Below are positions 29,420-37,739 of a stretch of DNA of 40,538 nucleotides, in pieces. This DNA is from a virus. Made by a program: the position numbers and the translations under genes. Location of the stretch: the IMG/VR virus record IMGVR_UViG_3300042430_001317, positions 1-40,538 of that record. One strand, given 5' to 3'. Each line of letters opens with the position of its first letter. The first letter of the stretch is position 1. The notes below the pieces were generated by a model that did no database searches, had not been told where the DNA came from, and was given only the letters and a program-made list of their open reading frames with translations.

Positions 29420-30214
29420 ATGAAACACACTGTAATTACCACTTTCAACGCGGATGGTTATGCAAAGTACGGCCAACGCATGATTCAAACGTTTTTGCAA
29501 AACTGGCCAGTTGATCTGGTAGTGTATGCAGAAGGATGTGACGTGACTGAAACAGCACCCAATCTTCTAGTGCGTGATATTGCTGTAGTCACCGAACTCA
29601 CAGCATTCAAACAACAGTGGGCGGGTGTGCCCCGAGCCACAGGTGATGTCAGTGCTGATCCAATTAGATCGCAACGCAAGGATGCCGGCAAAGGATTCAA
29701 ATGGGACGCTGTGAGATTTGCCCACAAGGTCTACAGTATTTTCCATTGTGCAAAAAATGCACAAACTGATTGGCTGATTTGGATGGACGCAGACACTGTG
29801 TGCCATAGTCCTATCACTCAAATTGATTTAGCAAGACTGTGTCCAGATACCATGGATCTTTGTTTTTTAGGGCGGCGTGGCAAGTTCAGCGAATGTGGAC
29901 TGTACGCTATGAATCTTCGTAGCCAGCGCACAAGAGATTTTCTAGCACAATTTCAAAGATATTATGATCAAGCCGAACAAGGTATTTTTACTCTAGCCGA
30001 ATGGCATGATTCGTTTGTGTTTGATGCAGTAAGAAAACATCATCCTCTAGCGGAGCTAGATTGGTCAAGTCATTTGATCACAGGCGAAGGCCATCCCTTG
30101 ATCAACTCAGACTGGGGTGCATATTTGGATCATCTCAAAGGCAAACGTAAAATCACAGGTCGCAGTCCGGCCACAGACCTAAAGGTCCAACGAACAGAGG
30201 CATACTGGCAATGA
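29420..30214 (+). CDS. Glycosyltransferase with DxD motif, plus strand, 264 aa
   Basis: The DxD motif is in WLIWMDADTVCHSP (D123, D125), with an N-terminal strand VITTFNADGYAKYGQRMI typical of a GT-A enzyme. SECGLYAMNLRSQ and WHDSFVFDAVRK follow. It opens the plus-strand block of the glycan island and overlaps the next gene by 4 nt. Acceptor unknown. ATG at 29420 has a weak ACGTGAG ribosome-site candidate. Confidence 0.78.
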   Translation: MKHTVITTFNADGYAKYGQRMIQTFLQNWPVDLVVYAEGCDVTETAPNLLVRDIAVVTELTAFKQQWAGVPRATGDVSADPIRSQRKDAGKGFKWDAVRFAHKVYSIFHCAKNAQTDWLIWMDADTVCHSPITQIDLARLCPDTMDLCFLGRRGKFSECGLYAMNLRSQRTRDFLAQFQRYYDQAEQGIFTLAEWHDSFVFDAVRKHHPLAELDWSSHLITGEGHPLINSDWGAYLDHLKGKRKITGRSPATDLKVQRTEAYWQ

Positions 30215-31011
30215 ACTGGATATTTCTCAACAAAAAAAACTCTGACGAGTACATAGAAATGTTTGCTCGAGGATCTGGTGTTGTGCCAACAGAATTAGAA
30301 ACATGGCGTTACGAAGATAGTGATGCTCCGCTGGTGATCCGTGGCATCATGAAACACAAGATTATCAAACAGTGCTGGGAACACAAGAGACCGTTTTGGT
30401 ACATGGATTCAGGATATGTTGGCAATAGGCCCAACCTTCAAAATCCACATGGATGGAAGCAATGGCATAGGCTAGTGGCCAACAACTTGCAGCACGGTGA
30501 GGTGGTGCCGCGGCCTGCTGATCGTTGGCAACGTCACGGTATTGCCATGCCTGTACGTCGATATGGCAGCAAAATACTGCTGGCAGTGCCGGACGAAAAA
30601 CCTTGTGTGTTTTACAATATCAATCTCTCAGAATGGATTGAACAAACAGTTGCCACAATCAAGCAGCACACTGACCGAGAGATTGTGATACGTGAACGCA
30701 ATCCCAATCGCCAGGCACGAGTGGCCAGTGACTTGCAATCAGCACTAACTGATGTGCATGCTGTGGTTACGTATAATTCAATTGCAGCCACAGAAAGTGT
30801 GCTGGCTGGTGTGCCAGCATTTGCATTGGCACCATCAAACGCTGCTATTCCAGTGGCCAATACTGATCTATCTAAAATTCACAATCCGTGGTACCCCGAG
30901 CAAGATCAAATCTATGCGTGGGCATGCCACTTGGCTTATGGGCAGTTTCACAATTCAGAACTGCTGGATGGTACTGCACAAAAAATATTACAGGAGACAT
31001 ATGATGCATGA
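30211..31011 (+). CDS. Putative GT-B-like glycosyltransferase, paralogue of the 34833 gene, 266 aa
   Basis: Shares ordered segments with the minus-strand gene at 34833-35837: LVIRGIMKHK versus VIRGITKRK, YMDSGYVGN versus YMDTGYFGN, FYNINLSEWIEQT versus LYDINLEEWLEKT, and TYNSIAATESVLAGVPAFAL versus TFSSIAAGEALLLGKPAITL. The last segment resembles the nucleotide-sugar domain of capsular glycosyltransferases. It starts 4 nt inside the previous gene. Substrate unknown. Confidence 0.72.
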   Translation: MNWIFLNKKNSDEYIEMFARGSGVVPTELETWRYEDSDAPLVIRGIMKHKIIKQCWEHKRPFWYMDSGYVGNRPNLQNPHGWKQWHRLVANNLQHGEVVPRPADRWQRHGIAMPVRRYGSKILLAVPDEKPCVFYNINLSEWIEQTVATIKQHTDREIVIRERNPNRQARVASDLQSALTDVHAVVTYNSIAATESVLAGVPAFALAPSNAAIPVANTDLSKIHNPWYPEQDQIYAWACHLAYGQFHNSELLDGTAQKILQETYDA

Positions 31012-31654
31012 ACATTATGGTTGGCACTTTCCCGACTTTGAAACACACTTTCCCAAAATGCTGAAAAAAAGCGTTGACAAGGGACTTCCGCCTGAATACC
31101 AAATTGCTGTGCGCAACCGCAGTATTGGTCTGTGTTCCAAACGCAGAACTGCACTGGACATTGGTGCCAATGTGGGCTTATGGAGTCGAGACTTGGTAGA
31201 TAATTTTGCCAAGGTTGTTGCGTTTGAACCTGTGGCTGTGTTTAGAGAGTGTTTGGAAAAGAATGTGAGTGGCCCTAACTTTTTTATTAGTCCACTGGCA
31301 CTAGGCGACCACGACACTCAAGCCACCATGATCATCACAGAAGGCAATAGTGGGCACAGTCACTTGGATCCTGATACCCTGGGCACCGGCGATGTGCAAG
31401 TGGTAAAACTTGATAACTTAAACATGGAAGATGTAGACTATATAAAGATAGACTGCGAAGGCTATGAATATCGTGTGTTGCAAGGTGCAGAACAAACTGT
31501 GAAACGTTGTAGGCCTATCATGGTGATAGAACAAAAGCCACATGATGCCTACAGCAAAGACTATGGACAATTTGCTGCCATAGCACTGCTGGAATCATGG
31601 GGTATGATCAAACTAGATCAAATTAGAGATGACTGGATCATGGGATGGATGTAA
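31004..31654 (+). CDS. FkbM-family methyltransferase, 216 aa
   Basis: Chosen start ATG at 31004 with CAGGAG upstream (alternative 31001); the frame is open further upstream but that part overlaps the glycosyltransferase gene. SAM-binding signature TALDIGANVGLWSRDLVDNF, then VVAFEPVAVFRECLEKN, and the FkbM hallmark YIKIDCEGYEYRVLQGAEQT. FkbM enzymes methylate sugars or polyketides, fitting the island. It overlaps the upstream stop by 8 nt and the next gene by 10 nt. Confidence 0.88.
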   Translation: MHEHYGWHFPDFETHFPKMLKKSVDKGLPPEYQIAVRNRSIGLCSKRRTALDIGANVGLWSRDLVDNFAKVVAFEPVAVFRECLEKNVSGPNFFISPLALGDHDTQATMIITEGNSGHSHLDPDTLGTGDVQVVKLDNLNMEDVDYIKIDCEGYEYRVLQGAEQTVKRCRPIMVIEQKPHDAYSKDYGQFAAIALLESWGMIKLDQIRDDWIMGWM

Positions 31655-32280
31655 ACATGGTCGATGATCCAGATAAGAGTGCCAACGACTCTGTGCAATG
31701 GGATCGCAAATGGACTACCGAAAAGTATCAAGCTAAACGACGAGCAAATTTTGAAACTGTCGATGCATACCTAAATCAGCCTGTGGGTCGATTGCTAGAC
31801 ATCGGTTGTGGTTTTGCTTGGGAGTCAAGATGGTTCAATGAAAAGTATGGCACTGAACTTTGGTTACTGGATGGAGATGCTAGTACTAATGCTACCAAAT
31901 CTGAAACTGCCAGTTATGGTAACTGGAATACAGATTCCGACCAATTAAAATTTTATCACACATTTGATTTTTTAAATTCGAAATTACAAGAATTAGGTAC
32001 AAAAAATTACCGCCTAATAGATGCAAACAATATCAATATACCCGGCGATGTTAAGTTTGATGTTATTACATCATGGCTCAGTTGCGGACATCACTATCCT
32101 GTAAAAACCTACATAGACTTGATGAAAAAACATTCACATGAAAACACTAGAATAATTTTAGACATTAGATGCAAGGGCACAGCCACAAACTACATTGGTG
32201 TAGATGGATTTGAAGTTGTGAATGTTGTGAGTAACGCAGGTGGCAAGAAACGAGCTAGTGTGGAAATAAAGTTGTTATGA
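31645..32280 (+). CDS. Class I SAM methyltransferase, 211 aa
   Basis: Motif I is GRLLDIGCGFAWESRWF, followed by LWLLDGDAST, and KFDVITSWLSCGHHYPVKTY as the later motif. Likely methylates a sugar or nucleotide-sugar. The start may be ATG 31645 or the in-frame ATG 31657 just after the upstream stop. A 73-nt gap to the next gene holds no clear feature other than GTAGAGGT before ATG 32354. Confidence 0.8.
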   Translation: MDVNMVDDPDKSANDSVQWDRKWTTEKYQAKRRANFETVDAYLNQPVGRLLDIGCGFAWESRWFNEKYGTELWLLDGDASTNATKSETASYGNWNTDSDQLKFYHTFDFLNSKLQELGTKNYRLIDANNINIPGDVKFDVITSWLSCGHHYPVKTYIDLMKKHSHENTRIILDIRCKGTATNYIGVDGFEVVNVVSNAGGKKRASVEIKLL

Positions 32281-32353
32281 ACCCCTATTACTTAGAATCC
32301 GTAATAACAAGGCACAGAGTTCCAAAAACAACATACGTAGAGGTAAATTACAA

Positions 32354-32917
32354 ATGACCATAATCAATCCTGACTATCAAAAACAACTGAACCGCATGCA
32401 TGCCAAAGGCAAATTTAGAAACGGTCACAAAGCCTACAGAATTGTAGAGCAATTTCTTAAAGACTATCAACCCAGTAGTGTAATGGATTTTGGATGTGGC
32501 AAGGGTGCTTTAATTGCAGGCATTAAAGAACTGAACCCGGAAATTGTATCTGAAGGATATGATCCTGGCAATCCTGAATTTGCAAAATTGCCCAAAAAAA
32601 CATTTGACGCTGTTGTCAGCACTGACGCTTTGGAGCATGTTGAACCTGCTTACTTAGACGAAACATTGCGCATGATCAGCAGTAAAATGGGTCGCTGTGG
32701 ATTTTTTAGAATTGCCTGCTATCCGGCCAAAAAGAAGTTACCCGACGGACGTAATGCACATTTGATTGTAGAATCACCTGAATGGTGGCGCGAAAAACTA
32801 GAGACAGTTATGGGAGTTAGGATTGTCTGGGAAGAAATTAGCGTGTTTGACAAGTCCGATAAGTGGGACTGGGTCACAGGCCATAACTATGATGTGATAG
32901 TGGAGATTGCAGATTGA
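32354..32917 (+). CDS. Class I SAM methyltransferase, 187 aa
   Basis: Motif I SVMDFGCGKGALIAGI, then SEGYDPGNPEF, and FDAVVSTDALEHVEPAYLDE, the usual methyltransferase_11-type order. Likely a sugar or small-molecule methylase of the island. The stop overlaps the TTG start of the next gene by 4 nt, giving coupled translation. Confidence 0.85.
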   Translation: MTIINPDYQKQLNRMHAKGKFRNGHKAYRIVEQFLKDYQPSSVMDFGCGKGALIAGIKELNPEIVSEGYDPGNPEFAKLPKKTFDAVVSTDALEHVEPAYLDETLRMISSKMGRCGFFRIACYPAKKKLPDGRNAHLIVESPEWWREKLETVMGVRIVWEEISVFDKSDKWDWVTGHNYDVIVEIAD

Positions 32918-33927
32918 TTAAGTTAATAGTGGTAGGCCGTCAAGGACCAAAAAGTGAAATTGACTCGTTTCGAACTTTGTCGTTTTCTTCTACTCCCCAT
33001 CTTGTAGACATGCTCAAAGACTACATTGAGTTTGAAGATTTTGATGCAACTAAAACTTACGATCCAACTGATATTTTTTTAATAATGGCACAGTTATATC
33101 GTGATCCTGTTGTAAGAGAACAATTTAGTGACTGTAAAGTAATTGTTGATTTATGTAGAGAAGGCATGATGGCAGACTGGGATCAAGTTTACTATTTGCT
33201 TGAACCTGGGCATGTGATCATGTACGGAAGTTATTCTGACGAGCCTGTGTCAAATGTTATATTTGTACCCAATTTTATGTGGTATAATGAAAGCCTTGAC
33301 AACATAATCAAAGGACGAGATAGCTATGTTCCGAATAGAAATTATTCCCGTAAGTTTCTCATGCCCATTGGCAGAAAAAATAAAATTCGTGATCAAGTGG
33401 TAGAATTTTTAGAATCTCAACTTGAAGATTCATATTGGAGTTATATACGACGTAACAAGGCCTTGCCCGGGGAGTCAGAATCTGTACCTGGTGCCAAACG
33501 ATGGGATACTAGACATCAAAATCCCATGTGGTATGATGACACTTGTTTTAGTGTAGTAATTGAATCAGTGACTAGTTGGCAAGAAAAAATAGTGCCCATG
33601 CTGACTGAAAAAATATACAAGCCTATAGCATATCAACATCCTTTCATGGTCATTGGTGCAGCAGGCATTTTAAAATATGCACGGTCCCAAGGATTTGAGA
33701 CATTTGAAAATTTGTTTGATGAAAGTTACGACGAAGAAACTGTGCTTGAAGTAAAATTAGACATTATTTTGCGTAACATCAAAAACTTTGAAAAAATACC
33801 GTATAGCCAGTTGACCCAGCAAAAATTACAACACAACCACAAGTTGTTTTACAACAGATCAGTAATTCAACAAAGCATGATAGATTCTATTGTGCGACCA
33901 ATAGAAGAATTTATCAATTTGTCTTAG
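32914..33927 (+). CDS. Putative glycosyltransferase (GT10-like) with TEKIYKP motif, 337 aa
   Basis: TTG start at 32914. The segment CFSVVIESVTSWQEK is followed by VPMLTEKIYKPIAYQHPFMV and an IGAAGILKYARSQGFETF tail, resembling the TEK-type nucleotide-sugar motif of alpha-1,3-fucosyltransferase-like (GT10) proteins, which occur in T4-like phages. The N-terminal half is less conserved. Its 3' end overlaps the opposite-strand gene by 14 nt, tail to tail. Confidence 0.65.
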   Translation: MIKLIVVGRQGPKSEIDSFRTLSFSSTPHLVDMLKDYIEFEDFDATKTYDPTDIFLIMAQLYRDPVVREQFSDCKVIVDLCREGMMADWDQVYYLLEPGHVIMYGSYSDEPVSNVIFVPNFMWYNESLDNIIKGRDSYVPNRNYSRKFLMPIGRKNKIRDQVVEFLESQLEDSYWSYIRRNKALPGESESVPGAKRWDTRHQNPMWYDDTCFSVVIESVTSWQEKIVPMLTEKIYKPIAYQHPFMVIGAAGILKYARSQGFETFENLFDESYDEETVLEVKLDIILRNIKNFEKIPYSQLTQQKLQHNHKLFYNRSVIQQSMIDSIVRPIEEFINLS

Positions 33928-34843
33928 TAAGATAAGGCAAAAACTTCTGCCAGATTAGCCCAGCACGACCATCTGCGTCTGACCAGTGTGCGGCTGCTAG
34001 ATCATTGATCCATTGTGATCTATCAAACGACTGAGGTGACTCAATGTTATCTAAGTTTTTGTTGGCCACTGCCCAACTCACACAACTCTCATCATCAGCA
34101 AAAATTGGCACATTGGCCATGACCGCGGCCACGCTGGCTGAACTGTTGAAAAATACTGCGGCATGTGCATTTTGCAAATTATCTACCAATTTGGATTGTG
34201 CTGGGTCTACTATGGTTATGTTCGGCAATGACTGAAATTTAGCAAAGTCTTCTAGCTTGTATGCACCTGGATGAGGCCTTACTAAAATATGTCTGCTAGA
34301 ATGTACTCTAATGCGTTTTATCTTGATGCCTAACCAGTGTATGGGATCTAGCGTTTTCATAGCAAAGCCGCCATCACGTTGCATGCATATCAATATATGT
34401 CCATTTGGGTGAACTGCTGGCGCATCATGTAATTTGATATTGAGTCTTGTGCTTATTTCCATCCACTTGTCATTGCTACTATTGTGGTTGGCATATTCTG
34501 CTCGATCATAAAATGGACCACCAACACTATAACGCAAGTAGGTGCCATAATCATCTAGATATTTCCAGCAACTGGCATCAATGCACATGGTGTGAAATTT
34601 ACGGCGTTGTTGTTCAGCAATGATTTGTTTTCTTAACGCAATATTTCTACCACCTGTGTTGGTTGTGGCCCAGCCCAACATTACTGCTAGCCTGCCTGGA
34701 ACATAGTTGTAGTCATACTCTATTACCACGCTACCTCCACAGTGTTTGACTCCGGCAGCAAAACTTTCTAAACATTCAATTTTTCTAGAATGTTTTCGAT
34801 AGTTAGCAACAGAGCTAACGTAGACTACTGCATCAATGGTCAT
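33914..34843 (-). CDS. GT-B-like surface-glycan transferase, 309 aa
   Basis: C-terminal nucleotide-sugar region HILVRPHPGAYKLEDFAKF followed by AHAAVFFNSSASVAAVMANV and PIFADDESCVSWAV, similar to the 28554 gene and to capsular/Kdo transferases. An N-terminal VVYVSSVANYRKHS and a mid-region with HPNGHILICMQRDGGF are less conserved. The stop overlaps the opposite gene (33927), and the start overlaps the 34833 gene by 11 nt. Acceptor unknown. Confidence 0.7.
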   Translation of the reverse strand: MTIDAVVYVSSVANYRKHSRKIECLESFAAGVKHCGGSVVIEYDYNYVPGRLAVMLGWATTNTGGRNIALRKQIIAEQQRRKFHTMCIDASCWKYLDDYGTYLRYSVGGPFYDRAEYANHNSSNDKWMEISTRLNIKLHDAPAVHPNGHILICMQRDGGFAMKTLDPIHWLGIKIKRIRVHSSRHILVRPHPGAYKLEDFAKFQSLPNITIVDPAQSKLVDNLQNAHAAVFFNSSASVAAVMANVPIFADDESCVSWAVANKNLDNIESPQSFDRSQWINDLAAAHWSDADGRAGLIWQKFLPYLTKTN

Positions 34844-35837
34844 TTAGAATCCGCCAGGCAGTGCCGTCACGCATTTCTACTTCGGTAAACTGACAGTAGG
34901 CCATGTGCCTTGCCCAGTAAAGAACTTCATCTAGCGTGGGAATCTTTGGCGTTTCAATTTCACTAAGTGATTGGCTGCACAATGCGGCCGCGGCATTTGG
35001 TCCTAATGTGATAGCAGGCTTACCCAGCAACAATGCTTCGCCGGCTGCAATGCTAGAGAATGTGACTAAGCAATGCACATCTTGTGCCAGAGCCATTTCC
35101 ATAGTGTTGTCACTGAGTCTAGCTGCTCGTGTTGCTTTGAGTCGAGTCACTACAGGACGATCAGTATATTTTTTTATTTCATCTTGTGTTTTTTCCAACC
35201 ATTCTTCAAGGTTGATGTCGTACAAGTTTAAAAGTTTTTGACTAGGCGGTGCCAACAAGATATTGGTTCCAGGTTTAAATTTTGTCAATTGAACTTTAGT
35301 GCGAGCAAATCTATCACCGGGCCTCTCTATCATAGGACCAAAATTTTGCACATCGTTTTTGGTAATTCTGTGATACAGTTTGCGTTTGCCGTTGCCAAAG
35401 TACCCTGTATCCATGTAATAAAAATCTCTGCCGGCGGCACGACATCCATCCATTTGTTTGCGTTTGGTGATACCACGTATCACAGCCGGAGCCATGGTAT
35501 CTTGTTGTTTTTCCCAAGTTGAAATTTGTCCGCCTGCGCCTTGAACAAAACTTTGCAGTAATGGATCGTACATATGCCCTTTTCTTTCGTATCTGTATTC
35601 ACTGTCTAGTGCCACAACTTGATTGACAGGCACAGCAGCCAATTGTTCTTGTAACTTTTCCAACGTAATGCCGTAGTACGCACCTTCGGGATCCACACGG
35701 TATTTCAATATGTTTTTAAACAGTTGTTGAATTTCTGGAACTGTTTGGTCCAACACATGTGGATCAGGTGGCGCAGGTGGTGCAGGAGGCGTGGGTGTAA
35801 TATATGTTGTTTCGTCTTCGAGTTCCCAGTCTGTCAT
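34833..35837 (-). CDS. Putative glycosyltransferase, paralogue of the 30211 gene, 334 aa
   Basis: Chosen ATG at 35837 (MTDWELEDETTYITPTPPAP), overlapping the upstream TGA; a longer start at 35858 is possible. After a Pro-rich N-terminus, the rest matches the 30211-31011 protein in order (see that entry), with an N-terminal extension of about 80 residues. This second copy lies on the opposite strand. The pair looks like a duplication with later divergence. Function inferred only from the GT-B-like FSSIAAGEALLLGKPAITLG segment. Confidence 0.7.
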   Translation of the reverse strand: MTDWELEDETTYITPTPPAPPAPPDPHVLDQTVPEIQQLFKNILKYRVDPEGAYYGITLEKLQEQLAAVPVNQVVALDSEYRYERKGHMYDPLLQSFVQGAGGQISTWEKQQDTMAPAVIRGITKRKQMDGCRAAGRDFYYMDTGYFGNGKRKLYHRITKNDVQNFGPMIERPGDRFARTKVQLTKFKPGTNILLAPPSQKLLNLYDINLEEWLEKTQDEIKKYTDRPVVTRLKATRAARLSDNTMEMALAQDVHCLVTFSSIAAGEALLLGKPAITLGPNAAAALCSQSLSEIETPKIPTLDEVLYWARHMAYCQFTEVEMRDGTAWRILNDH

Positions 35838-36520
35838 TCCGGCAACCTTTGTTGACAATAATCAGTGAGCATGCGTTCCCGATGCCACTCGTTGCCTTGT
35901 GGCGTATCAGCAAACTCGTGAAAGCATGGAGTGCCCAAGGTATAGTGTAAGAGCTTGGCGTCGGGGTTTGGCCCGTATTCATCAGGCAACCAATTCCATT
36001 CTGGCGGTAGTTCGCCTATGCGTTTGTCTTCTAGCCACGAGAAGCGATGTAGTTCAGCACCTGTGGCTTTTTGCACAAATTCAGATGTGAGTTTTCTATT
36101 GGGATGACTGTTACAATTCCACAGTATCACACTTGACCAGTTCTTGCGTGGATAGTCTTCGTTCTTTGCGCCAAGATATTTTTCAGTCATACGTGTTTTG
36201 TAATCGTGCTTGACTACCATAACATCTTTGTCATATTCTCGTAGGTTCCAAAGTTCCGCAATATCTCCGCGTACAATCATGTCGCCGTCAATGAATATTG
36301 CCCAGCCTTCGTATTGCATGAGATGTGGCACAAGGAATCGTGTGTAGATAAAATGATTGCTGCCGTCTGTGTGTGTTTCGCTATAGTCTCGAAACAAGTT
36401 CAATGCCACTGGCACAATGGCCACTGGTTGACTGCTGTTGCGAATGATTGAATTTACACAGGTATGGTATGCAATTGCTTCTCGTGGGTCATACCCTACA
36501 AAAATTGGAATTGGTTTCAT
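35834..36520 (-). CDS. GT8-like glycosyltransferase, 228 aa
   Basis: Motif IPIFVGYDPREAIAYHTCVN and the DxD site in GWAIFIDGDMIVRGDI (D78, D80), followed by VKHDYKTRMTEKYLG and NWSSVILWNCNSHPN, are characteristic of GT-A transferases of the glycogenin/LPS type. Starts 3 nt inside the previous gene's end. Sugar and acceptor unknown; expected to act in the same glycan as its neighbours. Confidence 0.85.
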   Translation of the reverse strand: MKPIPIFVGYDPREAIAYHTCVNSIIRNSSQPVAIVPVALNLFRDYSETHTDGSNHFIYTRFLVPHLMQYEGWAIFIDGDMIVRGDIAELWNLREYDKDVMVVKHDYKTRMTEKYLGAKNEDYPRKNWSSVILWNCNSHPNRKLTSEFVQKATGAELHRFSWLEDKRIGELPPEWNWLPDEYGPNPDAKLLHYTLGTPCFHEFADTPQGNEWHRERMLTDYCQQRLPE

Positions 36521-37278
36521 TTGCGTTCAATGTCCTCTTCCACACAATCTTCTCCAAACTGTATTTCAATCAGTTTGAGTGGACGGTCAGTTTCGTTACA
36601 CAGTTGGTGCCATTCGTTACGATTGATCCAACATGACTCATGTATGGTCATGTGGTCTTTGACATCTCTATCTGTGCTGGAATCCAGTGTGTATACTGTG
36701 GCTTCGCCTTCGGCCACAAACCAAAACTCTGCTCGCTTGTCATGCCGTTGCATGCTCAAACAAGTTTTGGGAGTAACAGTAAGTTCTTTTAGTTTGGTGT
36801 TGGCGCCAACTTCGTGTAACACACGATAGTATCCCCAAGCTCGATCTGTCTTGGGCTTTTTCCAGTCTTCGAGAATCCACGAACTGGAATTCTTTTTATC
36901 TTCGCCGCCTACGCCAAACACAAATTCTAAATTAGAATCTACCACATCCATCTCGGGAATGTTTTTGTCAGTGCGATCACCGCCATTGGCAAATACCAAC
37001 GTTGCGTCGGGATAGTGTGCTCTAACTTGACGTATGAACTCTTTGGCCGAGCCATCTGCATCGTCAAATGTATACACTTCGTCTACCATGGCAAGATTGT
37101 TTATCACACACAATCTTTCCGTCCATGGCATGAATGGCCGACCTTTTTTACGTGTGAGCCATTCGTCTGAATTGAGTCCCACAATCAGCATGTCGCCTAG
37201 GGTACGGGCAGCTTTAAAATAAGCAACATGCCCAGAGTGTAGCGGATCAAACCCGCCTGTAACAAGTACGATTTTCAT
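36517..37278 (-). CDS. Fusion of a cytidylyltransferase-like domain with a PMI-type cupin, 253 aa
   Basis: Chosen ATG at 37278 (MKIVLVTGGFDPLHSGHVAY); a frame extending to 37383 overlaps uvsY. The N-terminus carries the nucleotidyltransferase HxGH motif (H14-x-G16-H17), as in RfaE/TagD/CCT-type enzymes that activate sugars as CDP- or ADP-sugars. From about residue 148 the sequence switches to a cupin with RVLHEVGANTKLKELTVTP and CLSMQRHDKRAEFWFVAEG (H179, E184) and H224, similar to the C-terminus of type II mannose-6-phosphate isomerase/ManC. A sugar-activating role for the island is likely. A GTAAATAC late-like motif overlaps the end of uvsY just before it. Confidence 0.82.
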   Translation of the reverse strand: MKIVLVTGGFDPLHSGHVAYFKAARTLGDMLIVGLNSDEWLTRKKGRPFMPWTERLCVINNLAMVDEVYTFDDADGSAKEFIRQVRAHYPDATLVFANGGDRTDKNIPEMDVVDSNLEFVFGVGGEDKKNSSSWILEDWKKPKTDRAWGYYRVLHEVGANTKLKELTVTPKTCLSMQRHDKRAEFWFVAEGEATVYTLDSSTDRDVKDHMTIHESCWINRNEWHQLCNETDRPLKLIEIQFGEDCVEEDIERK

Positions 37279-37282
37279 GCAG

Positions 37283-37290
37283 GTATTTAC
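37283..37290 (-). promoter_or_regulatory. Late-like TAAATA motif before the cytidylyltransferase-cupin gene
   Basis: Minus strand GTAAATAC (37290-37283). The TAA is the uvsY stop. A start six bases downstream coincides with ATG 37278, so the site could be leaderless or a chance match. Confidence 0.35.
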
Positions 37291-37739
37291 ACCTGGATGT
37301 CTTCCATGCCTGCAGTTCTTAGGCGTACAACGTGCCCCATTTGCCACTGTTTGGTATCTAGCCCCTTCATGATACCCAACCATCGATTGCGTAGATATGC
37401 CACTTCGTTGATTATGGTTTCGTAATCAATTACTTCATCTTCGCCATCCACATACTTTTCAGCATCTCGACTGGTAAGCGCACGAGCATAACCTTCTAGA
37501 TACTTTTGAAAGTGTTTTCTACGGATTTTACGTAGTTGAATGTTGAGAAAGTTCAACACAGCTTCAATTTCTTGAAGCTGGTTGTACCTAAACTCAGTAA
37601 TGCCCGGAAGTGCTGTTATGTTTTTTTCAACAATTCCAGCAATGCGGCAGTCTTTTTTGGCGTCAGTTATTTCACGCTCGTAGTGTGCTATAAAATCTGG
37701 AATAGCATCGAGATCGGCAACTACTCGACTATACCACAT
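37287..37739 (-). CDS. uvsY: Recombination mediator UvsY-like protein, 150 aa
   Basis: In T4, UvsY loads UvsX onto gp32-coated ssDNA. The C-terminal half (RKHFQKYLEGYARALTSRDA, then YVDGEDEVIDY and WLGIMKGLDTKQWQMGHVVR) has the alternating helical and acidic pattern of UvsY (137 aa in T4), and the gene sits next to uvsX as in many T4-like genomes. The N-terminal half is helical and charged. ATG at 37739 overlaps the upstream TAA as TAATG. Confidence is moderate because this family diverges strongly. Confidence 0.75.
   Translation of the reverse strand: MWYSRVVADLDAIPDFIAHYEREITDAKKDCRIAGIVEKNITALPGITEFRYNQLQEIEAVLNFLNIQLRKIRRKHFQKYLEGYARALTSRDAEKYVDGEDEVIDYETIINEVAYLRNRWLGIMKGLDTKQWQMGHVVRLRTAGMEDIQV

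Noticed and set aside
30752-31003. Upstream extension of the FkbM methyltransferase frame
   Set aside because: It overlaps the glycosyltransferase gene in another frame and has no family similarity; the CAGGAG site supports ATG at 31004.
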